This document shows positions 32,504 through 44,454 of a stretch of DNA of 64,000 nucleotides, one piece after another. The stretch comes from Pseudopithomyces maydicus. Its lineage: Eukaryota > Ascomycota > Dothideomycetes > Pleosporales > Didymosphaeriaceae. Each line of letters opens with the position of its first letter. Position 1 is the stretch's first letter. The position numbers and the translations under genes were made by a program. The notes under the pieces are model-generated. The model was not told the origin of the DNA. It worked only from the letters and a program-made list of their open reading frames with translations, and did no database searches. The stretch lies in contig JANTUC010000005.1 of assembly GCA_026873275.1 (NCBI GenBank), positions 2,232,001 to 2,296,000 on the forward strand, read 5' to 3'.

Positions 32504-34507
32504 ATGGCCGACAGCACTCGTGTGAGGTCTTTCCTCACCCTGCTCAAGAACCTGGTGCTCGCTGCCGGCCTGTACGCCATAATATCTGGAGTCATCACCC
32601 TTGTGAGCGACCCCTCGGTCGGTGCAAAGGGCAAGCTTGGCATACCCGCCTTCCTCGACAAGACAGGGCCGACCGAGCTCATCAAGACCACCAAGTCGGG
32701 CGTGCAAGTCAAATTTGCTAGCTCTACCAAGACCGTGACCATCAACCCGCATGCCAACGTCTTCAACCGACCCTCGAGTGCCGTCAAGATCAAGGATGAT
32801 TTCATGGGCCCCCGCCCTCACGTCGACACCGTGGCCGACTTGCACATGCTGGTGGAGGAGTGCAGAGGCACGTATACCGGCATCGAGAAGATGCGCAACG
32901 TGTTCGACTGCCTCCAGTTTTTCGCAAACGAAGAGAACCGATACTACAGCCTGCCAGAGGGACCTGAGCGTGCGAGTGCCCAGGATCCCCGCCAAGCCGA
33001 GTATGCAGACGCAGACGGACATGGAAGGACTCTGAAGCAGTATGTGTCCGAGGAGAAGGCCAAACCCGCCAACGGCTCTGACATCGGCACCTGTTCTGGC
33101 CCCATCATTCCCTATCACGTCTACTGGACTGGCCCTGCTACCTGGCGTGTTGAAGTTTTTATCAAGAGCTACCTTTACACCCAAAACCTCGCCTGCTCGC
33201 GTCTCTGGCTCTGGCTCGACAGCGACCGTAATCCGCATGCGGTCGAAGACATGCTGAACAAGGACGCCCTCTTTGCACGTTTCCTGCCTTTTGTAGAACG
33301 TGGCGATGTGGTCCTCAAGGCGTGGAAGTTCCTTCTAGAATCCCGCTTCCCAAGGATGAAGACAACAGGAACGGTTATGGCTATTACAGCACCCCTGGAA
33401 AGCCCAACGCAAAGGGTGACAAGGCCGTTGCGGAGAACGTCATCGAGGACAAGAACGGACAGCAATGGCTCGTACTGACTCCCAAGCAAATGACCTTCCT
33501 TCCTGTCGCCGTATCAGATGCGGTTCGATTTGTTGTCCTGCACATTCACGGTGGTGCCTACTTCGACATGGACGTGTTGATGCTTAGGGATATGCGCCCG
33601 CTTCTGCTGCCCAAGGAGCATGCCTTTGCGGAGCGCTGGGCCGCCCACCCCCACCCTGGAGATTACAACACCGCCATCATGTCCCTCACCGCCAACTCCT
33701 CTATCTCAGCCTATATGCTGTACGGTGGAATTCGCATGGGACTCAACTTCCATCCCCGAGTACTGGGCCGCATGGCATGGAAGGAAAACCGTGATCAAGA
33801 GTTCCTTATGCTCGAGACAGCCGCATTTGACCCCATCTGGACAGAATTCAACTGGGATCGCGAGGGCCGTTGCACGGTTCCTTGCCTGCGAGACTACGGC
33901 GCTGCATTCAAGGGCAAAGAGGGATCTATTAAGGATGAATGGGAGAGCTACGACGGCCCCCAGCTTGAAGCACTGGATTTCAAAGAGGCGCAATCTAACG
34001 AGCTACGCAAACGTGGCCATGAAGAACACGAAAATGCACCTGTTTCGGCAGCCATCCCTACACCCAAGTCAGAGCATGTGGATTCGTTCCAGGCAACTCT
34101 CGATGAGGAGGTAGAGCTACGCCAGGCTGGCGTCGTGGCAGACTACGTCTTGTCTGAGGATAAGTTCCCTCCAAACAACCGAACGCTAGAGAACTTCTTC
34201 CGGGGTGCTTGGACATACCACATTCATAACCAGGTAAGCGGATAGTCTATCTCGTATTTCCCGCCTTCCTCTCTCGTGCCGCGGCGTTGTCCCCGCCGTC
34301 GCACTTCGCAGAAGAGAAAACCACGCAAGCAACTAAAGCAGCACTAACAACTACTAGTGGCTTAAGCACCCCGAACCCTCGTCATGGCTTTCGGTCCTCG
34401 AGCAGGCCCAAGATGGCTTTTTCGCGGGAGAACGTACCAACCCCTACGGCGAAGATTGGACTGGCCCGAGCCTCATGCCCTACAACTACTGGCCTGAGTT
34501 CGTATGA
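32504..34507 (+). CDS. Type II membrane glycosyltransferase (DXD sugar-binding type), frame break near 33326
   Basis: Golgi-type glycosyltransferase of the sugar-binding DXD superfamily (GT32/alpha-mannosyl- or galactosyltransferase-like). ATG at 32504. An N-terminal signal anchor (FLTLLKNLVLAAGLYAIISG) is followed by a luminal domain with IPYHVYWTGPATWRVEVFIKS and catalytic GGAYFDMDVLMLRDM (DXD as DMD), then HPHPGDYNTAIM. The last exon 34358-34507, after a 124-base intron (34234-34357), adds the conserved WLKHPEPSSWLSVLEQAQ and PYNYWPEFV end. The frame breaks at about 33326-33330: LKAWK is followed in another frame by VPSRIPLPKDED, and one additional G after AAG restores it. The sugar donor and linkage cannot be told. 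Confidence 0.85.
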
Positions 34508-35595
34508 GCTCGCATCCGGCCAGGACGCCCCACCTCCCCCTCCACGGTTTGGCTAGACTATACCATGCCGTGGAGGTTGCTGCGCCGCGAGACAATCTCG
34601 CACAGGACAACTATCCGCTAATGTTTGCTCTACAAATGCATTTACGGCCTATGGATTCGAGAGACAATACCATCTCTGTATATTGAGCGACAGTCGGCAT
34701 CGGCTCGCATTTGCCTGGCAAGAAAGCATGGGTGCATGGATCGATGCATGGGACATTTTCGCTGCGATTTCGGTGGCGTATCGTGTCTGGTGTTTTGTTT
34801 ATAATGAGAGAAAAATACGGCTGTGGGATGGCTTTCTTCCTTCCGCTTTGGCGACATTGGCGACTTTGAGCATTCAATTTCCGGTATTCACTTTTACTAC
34901 TTCTACTTGCTTTCAGCGGCCTGGATGAAAGGCGTATTTATACCTTCGCTTCGATCGCGCTTTGTTTTAGGCATGGTGGCTAGCTGCTGCTTTTCGTTCG
35001 CTTCTTGATACCATTTTTTATTTCTGTTCCTCGCTCGGGTGGTGGGCTGGAGGCTTCGTTATATTCTTCTTCTTTCACGCGCGGTGGGCGTCGCTTATAT
35101 ATTTGAAGGGGGGATGGGCGTTCTGGGGAGCGGGGAGCGGAGAAAGCGCCAGCAGCAGGCGGTATATAGTGGGGGCTGCGGATGTGCATGTGCATGTGTA
35201 TATGGCACGGGACGTACATAGGAGAGGCATGTATGTGCATATAGTCGACGATAGCAGTCGCAGTGAATGAAAGAAACTCACTTGAAGATGCAATTTCTCT
35301 GGTTCGGTACATCTCGGTGCACACACACACACATACACACAATAGGGACAAAGAATCAATGACAACACGTACGAAGGTGAGACAACGCATTCGATATCTC
35401 AGCTCAGGGTATCTATCTTTATCTCTCGCTCACATGCATGCATACTATCATCCACTCTGTACAACATCATCCCACCCCCATTCCTATTCCTATTCCTCTT
35501 CCTCTTCCTCTTCCTCCATTGTACTCCCTCGCTAGCCACAAACATCCATACACATCCCCCGCCTCTATCCCCCATCTAATCATCCCACCACCCCA
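34508..35595. other. Intergenic region between convergent genes, microsatellites
   Basis: 3' flanks of the glycosyltransferase and of VPS27. It contains a CA repeat (about 35320-35340) and a TTCCTC/TATTCC repeat (about 35480-35520). Frames on either strand are repeat-driven. No gene seen. Confidence 0.45.
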
Positions 35596-38047
35596 CTACA
35601 AATCAATCAACGGCTCATCCACAACCTTCTGCTGCACCGGCAACTGATGCTGCGGCGCACTCGGGAAGCTCTCGGGCCCATAACCCCCTGCGCATACGGC
35701 GCCGGCTGCCACTGCGGCTGTCCCTGCTGGTGTTGCTGCGGTGGCGGTGGCTGTTGATTCGGCTGCTGCCAGTACTGCTGCTGCTGCACTTGCTGCGGCG
35801 GTTGCTGCTGAACCTGTTGCTGCGGTGGCGGCTGCTGATACGACGCCTGAGCCTGAGCATGAGCCTGCTGCTGCTGCTGCTGCTGCTGCTGAGGCGCCAC
35901 ATACCCCCTGAGGCGCCGGCGCCGCCTGAGCCGGAGGCGACATGGGCGCCTGCTGGGGCGGGGCGCGGTACATTTCCGGGGATGACGGCGCGGGCTGGTG
36001 CGAGGGCTGGGAGGTGAAGCTCTGGGAGCGCTGGACGGGGGGTGCGGAGGGGGCAGCGTTGGGCTCGCCGTAGTAGTATGTTGCGCTTTCGGCGTCGGAG
36101 ACGGTTGAGGGGGGACCTTGGGGGGATAGGCGGAGGGGGGTTGTTTGGGGGGTATTGTTGGTTGGAGACTTGTCGTTGGAGTTGGGGGGAGGCTGGTTTT
36201 TGGTAGGTTGTGGTGGGGGTTGTTGTTGTTGTTGTGGGGGTGCGTTAGGGTAGGATGGGAGGTTGGGGTAGGGTTGGGATGGTTGCTGGGGTTGCTGGTA
36301 TTGCTCTGGGGGTGGGGCGTTGTATTGTTGTGGGGGGACGGAGGCACGCTTGTCGTACTGAGGGTATGATTGCTGTGGTGCTGGTGGGTAACCTTGGCCA
36401 TAGTATGATTGTGGTCTGGCGTAAGGGTCTGCGTTTCCGGTGTAGAAGTTCTCTCCGCTTGGGGCGTCTGGCGGTGCCCCTGATTGAATGCTGGGATACA
36501 GATTCGAAGTGGGGCGTTGGTTTGCAGGTGGTAAACCGTACATGGCGCCGGCCTGATTGTACGTGTTCGATAGACGTTCCTCGAGCATGCGATCGTAATA
36601 GCGCACGACCGTTGACAACTTGGCGTGAAGATCCAGTAGCGTATCGTGTTTGCTCATCGTCTCTCCGTAGGTCCGCGCGAGCTTCGGCCGCAACTTCCCA
36701 ATGCTCTCGTACAGCTCTTGTATTTGTGGTTCTCGCAAAATCGTGCCAGGTGCCTGGTGCTGGAGCCGGTCTACCAAGGTAGAAAACAGGTTTATATTTT
36801 CAGCCTCCACAGGTGTCAATTCGTAGTCGTTCTTCGGTGCAACGATCGGGGCGCCGTTGGAGACAGAAGTCTGCTGTCGAAGTGTGGCTGCGTGCTGTTT
36901 CTTCTGCTCCTCCATGTCCGCAAGTGAGGCAGCGATGGCTGCAGCCAGATCAGGATCATCCTCCTCCTCTTGTGTCGGTTTTGAGGCGGCACTTGTGGAG
37001 GGCGATTTTTGTGACTGCAACTGCGATTGCGATACAAAGCCAGCCCCACCATGCCCCTTTGCCTCCTCCAAGCTCATCTCTAGCGCTCGCTTCAAGTCGG
37101 CATCGAAACTGTCCTCCACGCGAGGATTCCGTGGCTCCATAGACCCCTGATATAAGGTACGGCTAGGCTTGGAGGCTTCGAAAGCCTTCGGTATCGGTGG
37201 CGGTCGAGATTTATCCGTCATCTTCTGGTAGCAACCGTCATCTACGCGTACAGGGTCCATGATGCCCAAGTGTGGGAGCGGAATGGTCTTGCTCGAGCAA
37301 GATCCGCAGAAGACGCTTCCGCAGTTTCGACAGTGGTGCTTTCGGTTTGTGAAGGTGAAGGCGGTCCGGCAGCGCATGCACACATCTGAGTCGGTCCATT
37401 CCGGGGGCTGTCATGTTGTCAGCGCCATGTTGTCTGCTCATTGTACTCTCGACTCACCGCGCTGCTGTCCAACATACTGCTCGCCACATGCTCCCTAGGC
37501 GGGAAGCGGAAGCCTTCGCGTTGTAGCGTTGTGTAGACCTCGTTGAAGTAGCTCAAGTTGCCCCGGCCCTCGGCAGCCACCGCCCACGACTGTATCAATG
37601 CCAGCATCTTGTCCTTGACATGGTGATTCGGCGCAACGGTCGAAGGAGCCTTGAGCAACGAGGTAAGGTTGTCGAGGAACTCGCGCGATGCAATCTCTTG
37701 GGTGAAGTGTGTGCCACCGTTCTTCACGCATGTGTCTGTGAGCTGCTGACAGTCAGCAGCAATTCGTGGTTTGCATCGCCGGCCATCGTACATTCAATGC
37801 CGCAAGCTGGACATTTGGGTTCTTGTTGCCTATCCGGCGCTTCAAGGCGCGCATGGCCTCTTTAGGCTGCACTGTTTTGGAGCGAATGACATCGGATATC
37901 TCGAGGTTGAGGGCCATGTCCTCCCTGGAGAAAGTCAGTAGAGCCCCGTGTGCGGATGGGTGGTTGCACACACAGGCTGGAGGAGGTGGCGCGCTCGATC
38001 TGCTCGTCGAGCGCGCTGTTGGTGGAGGTCCCAAACCATCCCGCCAT
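35596..38047 (-). CDS. VPS27: Vps27, ESCRT-0 subunit
   Basis: Endosomal sorting protein that binds PtdIns3P and ubiquitinated cargo and recruits ESCRT-I. ATG at 38047 (MAGWFGTSTNSALDEQIERA). Exon 1 ends at 37974; further introns follow LAALN (near 37785) and SSA (near 37455), all with GT-AG borders that keep the family sequence. Order of domains: VHS (residues 1-140), FYVE zinc finger (CMRCRTAFTF, RKHHCRNCG, FCGSCSS), two UIMs (DADLKRALEMSLEEA and DPDLAAAIAASLADM), a helical GAT-like region, then a long Pro/Gln-rich tail ending EPLIDL. In the tail the frame appears shifted between two C5 runs (35904-35908 and 35684-35688). The open frame reads poly-Ala there, whereas the other frame reads poly-Gln (YVAPQQQ, PYAQG), as expected of the family. 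Divergently paired with a Doa4/USP8-like deubiquitinase. Confidence 0.93.
35865..35891. repeat. (CTG)9 triplet repeat in VPS27
   Basis: Nine CTG units on plus (CAG on the coding strand) within the Gln-rich tail. In the Vps27 family frame it encodes Gln; in the frame open in this sequence it encodes Ala. More interrupted CTG/TTG units extend to about 35740. Confidence 0.8.
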
Positions 38048-38530
38048 GGTTGCTGAGTCGGGGATATGTGGTAGGCGTGGTTCCCGGCGTCTGTGGTGTG
38101 CTGGGCCGTGGCCGTAGGGACGGTCGGTGGGGCTTCGGCTTCAGAGATCGTGCGGCGAATATGGCTTGCGTACGCGTTGCAGGTGGAAGCTTGAGCTCTG
38201 CTGGGCGTTGGTGGTCGGGTCCGCCTTGGCAGCGACGTAATCACCAATGGCGGAGTGAACTTATTGAGCCGCCGGGCCACATGCAAGCTCCGCAACATCG
38301 CGGGCAGACGCCTCTGTTTACGCCATCCTCGCCGCTCAGCTGCCTGCTGCCTGTTTCCTCTGCCCTCCCGTGGCAACCCTCCCCGAGTCGAACCCTCCCC
38401 GAGCCCCAAGCCGCCGCTCCCACACGCTTCCCCCCGCCCGCGCCTTCGCCTCTGAATCGCACGACCACGTATTGCCCCCCGGCCGCTTTCTCCTACCATG
38501 CTATCCGCCCTCTGCACATAAGCTGTGGTT
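38048..38530. promoter_or_regulatory. Shared divergent promoter region of VPS27 and the deubiquitinase gene
   Basis: 483 bases separate the two start codons. The segment is GC-rich with pyrimidine tracts on the plus strand (38330-38470), as in leaders of expressed fungal genes. No specific factor site is assigned. The minus frame 37753-38832 spanning it is an artefact. Confidence 0.5.
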
Positions 38531-41500
38531 ATGAGTGCTGCTGCTCCCTTGCCTCCACCAGGTCCTCGCCCTACACATGCCATGAACGGATACCCAAATG
38601 GCGCCCCCGGTCCTGGCGCAGATGGCTGGAGGGGCAGCAATGGCGCCGGAGCCCCTCGAGGCCCAGGGGGACCATACCCGCCGATCGCTGAGATCACTGC
38701 TTCGGCCACAGACAAAGTGAACGAGCTGAGGAACCTCCCAGTACATGACCCAGCCTTGATTCCTGAGCCTCGCTGAGTTTGACTATATAGGTTGGCCGTC
38801 TCGTCGACCAAGCCAAGCACCACATGAGCCAAGCCCTGGTGTCCATCAACAGCCGCCAGTCTCCCGCCGCCGCTTTCTGGGAGTACCTTGTTGCTTTCAA
38901 GCTAGTAGCCGAGATTATACCGAGCCATAGAGACTACATCGATCGCGTGGAAACGAACCGTGGCGGTCTACATCGGGACTTTACATACGTCCGCAAGGTT
39001 GGGATTTCCCCCGGCGCATTTGGGGCGGGCGGCTGACTTGCTGCAGGAAATCACAGCGAACGAGGATAGGTTTATGAATATCAAAAACATCATAGCGAAT
39101 GACAACAGACGAAACGGTGCTCAGCATCCATTGTCTCAGAGCTCGTCGCGCCCGCCCTCGGTACGCTTCTCTGGTACCCGTATATTATGAGCATTCTGCT
39201 GAAAACTCTACAGTCCAACGGTCTTCATGCCCGACGCGACGACGAACTCATGCTTCCCAGTGTTCCATCCGGTCCACCACTAAATCGCCCCCGCCGACGG
39301 GCCCGTCAGAGTCTCCGCGGCGGAAGCCAGCAGTCCAGCCTAAGCCACAATCTTTGCATGGCCGGGTTGTCCATCAAAGCACGTCCTCCGTCAATGGCAT
39401 CAATGATCTCGCCGACAGGTTCGCCAAGCTCAGAGGAACTGCGGTTCCAATTGATACCTCGTCTGCACGTTCCAGCATGGATCTCTCGGTAAAGATGCCT
39501 TCTCCCACAGATTATTCATCTCGTCCGCTGGGACCCCGTGACATGCCTCAATCATATCCCGCGCCACCTTCGGTGCCACGGCTAAATACGCAGTTTTCGG
39601 GCTCCTTACCAAAAGCACCAAGCCCTACGTACAGTCCTGCGCGAAACCTCTCGTTGCCCGGAAACATCAATCCTCCTCGTAGCACGCCCCGTAGCATGGT
39701 AGGCACAGGACGTTCTTCTGTTGCATCGAGTGCATCATATCAAGCACCAAATACCAACGGTCAATCCGACAGTTACTTTCCAACGCAGTCCAGTGTGCCA
39801 GCAGAATCATCTCAGAGACGGGCCTCCGTTAGCAAACCGGTAGAAAGCCAGATAACTGCGGAGAGACTCTATGATTATATTCGCATGTACAATGTCCTCC
39901 TTATCGATATCCGGAGTAGAGAAGAATATGATGCTGGGCATATATTTGTTCACAACATTATGTGTATAGAACCAGCCAGTTTGCAGGATGGCTTCTCTGC
40001 AGAGCAGCTCCAAGAAAGACTTATAATCTCGCCCGATGAAGAGCTGGCGTTATTTGAACGGCGCAATGAGTTTGATTTGGTTGTCTATTACGATGAATCC
40101 ACAAAAACAAACTCGTTTCTCAACAGATATAACCCGAATGAACGCGAACGGCCTTTGAAGCAATTGTACGATACCTTGACGCAGTTCAATTACGACAAAC
40201 CACTACAGCGGCCACCAATCTTCCTGATGGGAGGAATTGACGCTTGGGCTGACCTGGTTGGACCTACAGCGCTAAAGATGACCTCGACTGCAGCATTGGT
40301 CGCCACTGGGCAAACGAAAACACGGCCATTGAGACGTGCGCCGCATCCAACGCGCCTGCTGACGCAGAACCGAAGAACGTCCGCTAGACGTGACTACACA
40401 CCCATGGATTTGGAAGAGCAGCAACAATGGATGGAAGAAGCACGCAGAGGAAGGGCTGTGATGGAACAGCCACCGCAAGAGGAGGACGAAGAGGAAGTCG
40501 AATCACCTGTGTATCGAACCACCGAAGATTTCTTGCGGAGGTACCCAGACGTCGAAGATCAGCAGTCGATGATGTACCCGCCATCGCGACCGCAGCAAGC
40601 GAGTCAATACGTCCAGCCTCCGATCCCTCAGGCGCCATCACGGCCACCACCGTCTGTTCCAAGACCGAGCTATACTGGGGTCCATGAGCGACAACTCACT
40701 CGTCAGACAAGTGGTAACCAGCCTCCAGTTTACGTATCAAGTGGCCGTGGTGCTTCGAACCGTCTTCACAGGACTGGATTGATCAATTTTGGCGTCACAT
40801 GCTACATGAATTCGGTTGTTCAATGTTTGAGTGCGAACCCAAACCTTACTGCATGGTTCCTGAGTGGACGTTACGCCGACCACTTGCAAAAGCGCAACTG
40901 GAAAGGAACGGAGGGTATTCTCCCGGAAGCATACGCGACTCTACTCTCGAACCTATACAAGGGTGACACTTCCGCGATCCGTCCATCTACTTTTAGAGTG
41001 AGCCATTCTTTAATCGTTTGTAAGCTGAAACTAACATTATTCCAGAAAGTATGCGGCCGCTTCAATCAGACCTGGCAACTGGACGAACAGCAGGATGCCA
41101 AGGAGTTTCTGGAGTTTGTCCTGGATATGATGCACGAGGATCTCAATACTGTATATGATAAAGCGCCCCTGCGCGATCTCACTGAAGAGATGGAGATGGC
41201 CCGCGAACAACTGCCGCGGCCGTATGCGGCCAAGATCGAATGGAACCGCTATCTTCATCGCAACAGCTCGTTGATCGGAAACCTTTTCGCTGGGCAGCAC
41301 GCATCTCAACTGACATGCAAGAAATGCGGTATCACCAGCACGACGTATGAGGCTTTCTGGAGTATCAGCGTCGAGATACGCCAGGACAAAGCGTGCGACA
41401 TTCGAGACTGCCTTCGCTCTTACTGCTCGGTCGAAACGCTGGACTCGGCGGATACTTGGAAGTGCCCACGCTGCAAGAAGCATCGTGAAGCAACCAAAAA

Positions 41501-41957
41501 GATCACGATTACCCGAGCGCCAGACACACTCGTCGTTCACTTCAAGCGCTTCTCCGCTTCTCACGGACAGTCGGCTCGCAAGATCCGCACGCCAGTCTAC
41601 TTCCCTCTGCAAGGTCTAGACATGGGGCCGTTCATGGAGGCACCCATCACAGCCGAGGGAGAGGCGCTGTGTAGGAAAAGCAATGCGCAGGCGGACATCC
41701 AACTCACGGAATTGAAGACAGACCCTGCGATGAATCCTCCGTACATGTACAACGCTTATGCTATCATCTTCCATCACGGTGCCACGCTGGGCAGTGGGCA
41801 TTACACGGCCATCGCAAAAGATTCGGCAAAGGGATGCTGGAGATCGTTCAACGATGATCGGGTGCGAGACTTCGAGCCCACCCAGATCGCAGCGGAAGAC
41901 CGTGAGAAGGCCTATGTCGTCTTCTACCAGCGGGAACGTGTGGCCGGTGGGATATAG
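38531..41957 (+). CDS. DOA4: Ubiquitin-specific protease, Doa4/USP8-like
   Basis: Deubiquitinase that removes ubiquitin from cargo at multivesicular endosomes. ATG at 38531. Introns 38741-38790, 38998-39046, 39161-39213, probably 39260-39309, and 40998-41045. The N terminus has a USP8-type helical domain (VGRLVDQAKHHMSQAL, AAAFWEYLVAFKLVAEI). The middle contains a rhodanese-like domain (LLIDIRSREEYDAGHI, IFLMGGIDAW) without an active-site Cys, as in Doa4. The C-terminal USP domain has Cys box GLINFGVTCYMNSVVQC, QQDAKEFLEF, a zinc-binding pair of CxxC motifs (CKKCG, CPRCKK) and His box GSGHYTAIAK with FNDDRV. The frame change near 39260-39310 (LMLPSVPSGPP versus SPRRKPAVQPKPQ) is resolved by a 50-base GT-AG intron but could instead be a one-base error. 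Confidence 0.92.
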
Positions 41958-42566
41958 TGACCGGACCATGGTTCGTAGATACTCATTGTTATTTGCAGGG
42001 CGTTATGGGTTGCTTTTTCTTGCGCGTACGGGCTGCAGCGATGTATTCTCTCCACATGATTCTTGTTTATAGTTGAGCACGACCAAGACTTTGGAAAGGG
42101 CAGTGTTTTCGATAAGCAAGGCGTTGGCTGGGACTTGGGACGCAGCACTGGTGTTTCTGCATTGGGGGTGTTTTTGCTTCGCCATGGCACGGTGTTTGAG
42201 CTGCTACGATACCAATGCATGTTCCGAATCGACTCCATCACATTGACGGCCTGACTCATGCAATACCAAGTGCAATCTGTCGCGTGACGCATCGTCGTCA
42301 AAGTTTGCGGGTTATCTATGTTTTTGGCCGTACCGTGGGTCTTGCTATAGGGCATGTCGATGCGTCATACACGAACAGGGGCCCGGGCGCTAGCGACTAA
42401 GCCGAATATCGGAAGGATGGGAGCTTTGGCCTCCAAAATTTGTAGCGGTGACTGTGGATAGCGGAGAGATAAAAGGTGCCCCACCGCCATTGCGACTCTT
42501 CATATCTCCTTCTTGCAATTGTTCTATCACAAACCGTTTCTTGAGATACCCAATCGATCAATAACA
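41958..42566. other. Intergenic region
   Basis: 3' flank of the deubiquitinase gene and promoter of ARG1. The last 80 bases before the ATG are a C/T-rich leader. No gene seen. Confidence 0.4.
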
Positions 42567-44075
42567 ATGGCCAAGGGAAGAGTCTGCCTCGCCTACTCTG
42601 GTATGTGGCATGTCGCTGCGTGAATTTCACCTTATCGATAGACGATTGGGGTCGAGATTGCTGAAGTGGGATGGAGGGTATGACTGGAATTGGGCTGACT
42701 GGCATCAACAGGTGGTCTTGACACCTCCACGATTCTGAAATGGCTCATTGGTAAGTTTGCTCTGACTTGATGGGCAGGAAGAAGCTAATTGAGATGCAGA
42801 GGAGGGCTACGAGGTCGTGTGCTTCCTCGCCAACGTCGGCCAGGATGAGCCCTGGGACGAGGTCGAGAAGAAGGCGCTCAAGATCGGTGCGCTGAAGATG
42901 GTACGCTGCTTTTTTCTCTGGTCTCACCAAGTCCGCCCACGATAGAATTGAATGCTGATTGCGGGGCCCTAGGTCATCCTCGACCTCCGCCGCGAATTCG
43001 TCGAAGAGCTCTGCTTCCGCGCCGTGCAGTGCAACGCCTCATACGAAGGCCGCTACCTTCTCGGTACCTCGCTCGCCCGCCCCGTCATCGCCCGCGCCCA
43101 GATCAAGGTCGCCCAGGAAGAAGGCTGCGGCTGGGTTTCCCACGGTTGCACCGGCAAGGGCAACGACCAGGTCCGCTTCGAGCTCGCTTTCTACACCCTC
43201 CAGCCCACCATCAAGGTCATCGCACCTTGGAGGATGCCCGAGTTCTGCAACAAATTCCAGGGTCGCCAGGACCTGCTCGACTACGCTGCCGAGCACAACA
43301 TCCCCGTCACATCCACCAAGGCGAAGCCCTGGTCCATGGACGCCAACCTTGCACACTGCAGCTACGAGGCTGGTATCTTGGAGGACCCCGACAAGTCCCC
43401 CCAGAGGACATGTGGACCATGACCGACTCGCCGCTGAACGCCCCCAACGAGCCCACCAACATCACCGTCAAGTTCGAGAAGGGTATCCCGGTTGCCGTCA
43501 TCGCTGGCGACAAGACCTACACCGACTCTGTCGAGCTCTTCACCTTCCTCAACAAGTTGGGCTTCACCCACGGCATCGGCCGCATCGACATTGTCGAGAA
43601 CCGCTTCATCGGCCTCAAGTCCCGCGGCTGCTACGACTCCCCCGCCATGACCATCCTGCGCCTCGCCCATCTCGACCTCGAGGGCCTCGTCATGGACGCT
43701 CAGGTCCGCTCCCTCCGCGACCAGTTCGTCAGCCACAACTGGAGCTACCAGCTCTACAACGGCATGTACTTCTCGCCCGAGCGTGAGTTCGTCGAGAACT
43801 CGCTGCTCTTCTCGCAGAAGCGCGTCAACGGCGAGGTCCGCCTGAGCCTGTACAAGGGCAACGCCTACGTGCTCGGCAGGAGCAGCCAGACGGAGAAGCT
43901 GTACAGCGAGGAGGAGGCCTCCATGGACACGCTGGACAACTTCAGCCCCATGGACACCACTGGCTTCATTGCCATCCAGAGCATCCGCTTGAAGAAGTAC
44001 GGACTGCAGCAGATTGAGAAGGGAGCTAGTGGCTTCTCGGTTGGCAAGGATAACTTCATTCGGGACACCCAGTAA
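42567..44075 (+). CDS. ARG1: Argininosuccinate synthase, frame break at C6 43397-43402
   Basis: Condenses citrulline and aspartate with ATP in arginine biosynthesis; cytosolic. Exons 42567-42600, 42712-42750, 42800-42900 and 42973-44075. The short first exons encode the ATP pyrophosphatase P-loop (LAYSGGLDTSTILKWL), split by an intron. Further landmarks are EEGYEVVCFLANVGQ, GRYLLGTSLARPVIA, SHGCTGKGNDQVRFE, IAPWRMPEF and IENRF-type substrate segments (DIVENRFIGLKSRG). The sequence reads DPDKSP then falls out of frame; one extra C in the C6 run 43397-43402 restores SPPEDMWTMTDSP. As this is normally an essential single-copy biosynthetic gene, a sequencing error is far likelier than loss. GC-rich third positions fit high expression. 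Confidence 0.95.
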
Positions 44076-44454
44076 ATGGTAGGGTGGGCCGCGGGGTGCG
44101 TAGTACGTACATAGGGAAAACGGAATGGATTACCAAGGGACTGGACTGGGTGGCAAAGGCGTCAGGGGGCCGATCAAAATGGCAGGTATTATGTAGAACA
44201 GTTTTTCGAAGATTACGTTTCCCACGACTTGGCTCCTTTTCTTCACATGTTGCATCGTTAGTTGAGCATTTTGCTAAGCTTGCCACAGTCCAATTCGAGC
44301 GCTGCGTCGACAGCACCTCGTACATCAGGGAATACAAAAGAAATCCCAGCCAGAAATTGAACATTCAAAGAGTCGGATAGACTTCCTCCCATCCACACAG
44401 CGAAGAGCTGTCCTATAAACACCCAAGGAAAAGTTCATAACTCATCATTTCACA
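44076..44454. other. Intergenic region between convergent genes
   Basis: 3' flanks of ARG1 (plus) and of the esterase (minus). The last part enters a CCTTCC-type repeat tract that continues to about 44520 inside the esterase frame. No gene seen. Confidence 0.4.

Noticed and set aside
37753..38832. 359-codon open frame spanning the VPS27/deubiquitinase intergenic region
   Set aside because: It runs over the first exons and promoter of two well-supported divergent genes, lacks domains and is explained by GC-rich composition and Vps27 exon 2 at one end.
42948..43786. Arg/Pro-rich alternative frames over argininosuccinate synthase
   Set aside because: These are shadows of the GC-rich true frame; the track frame starting 42948 changes to the true enzyme frame only because of the missing C.
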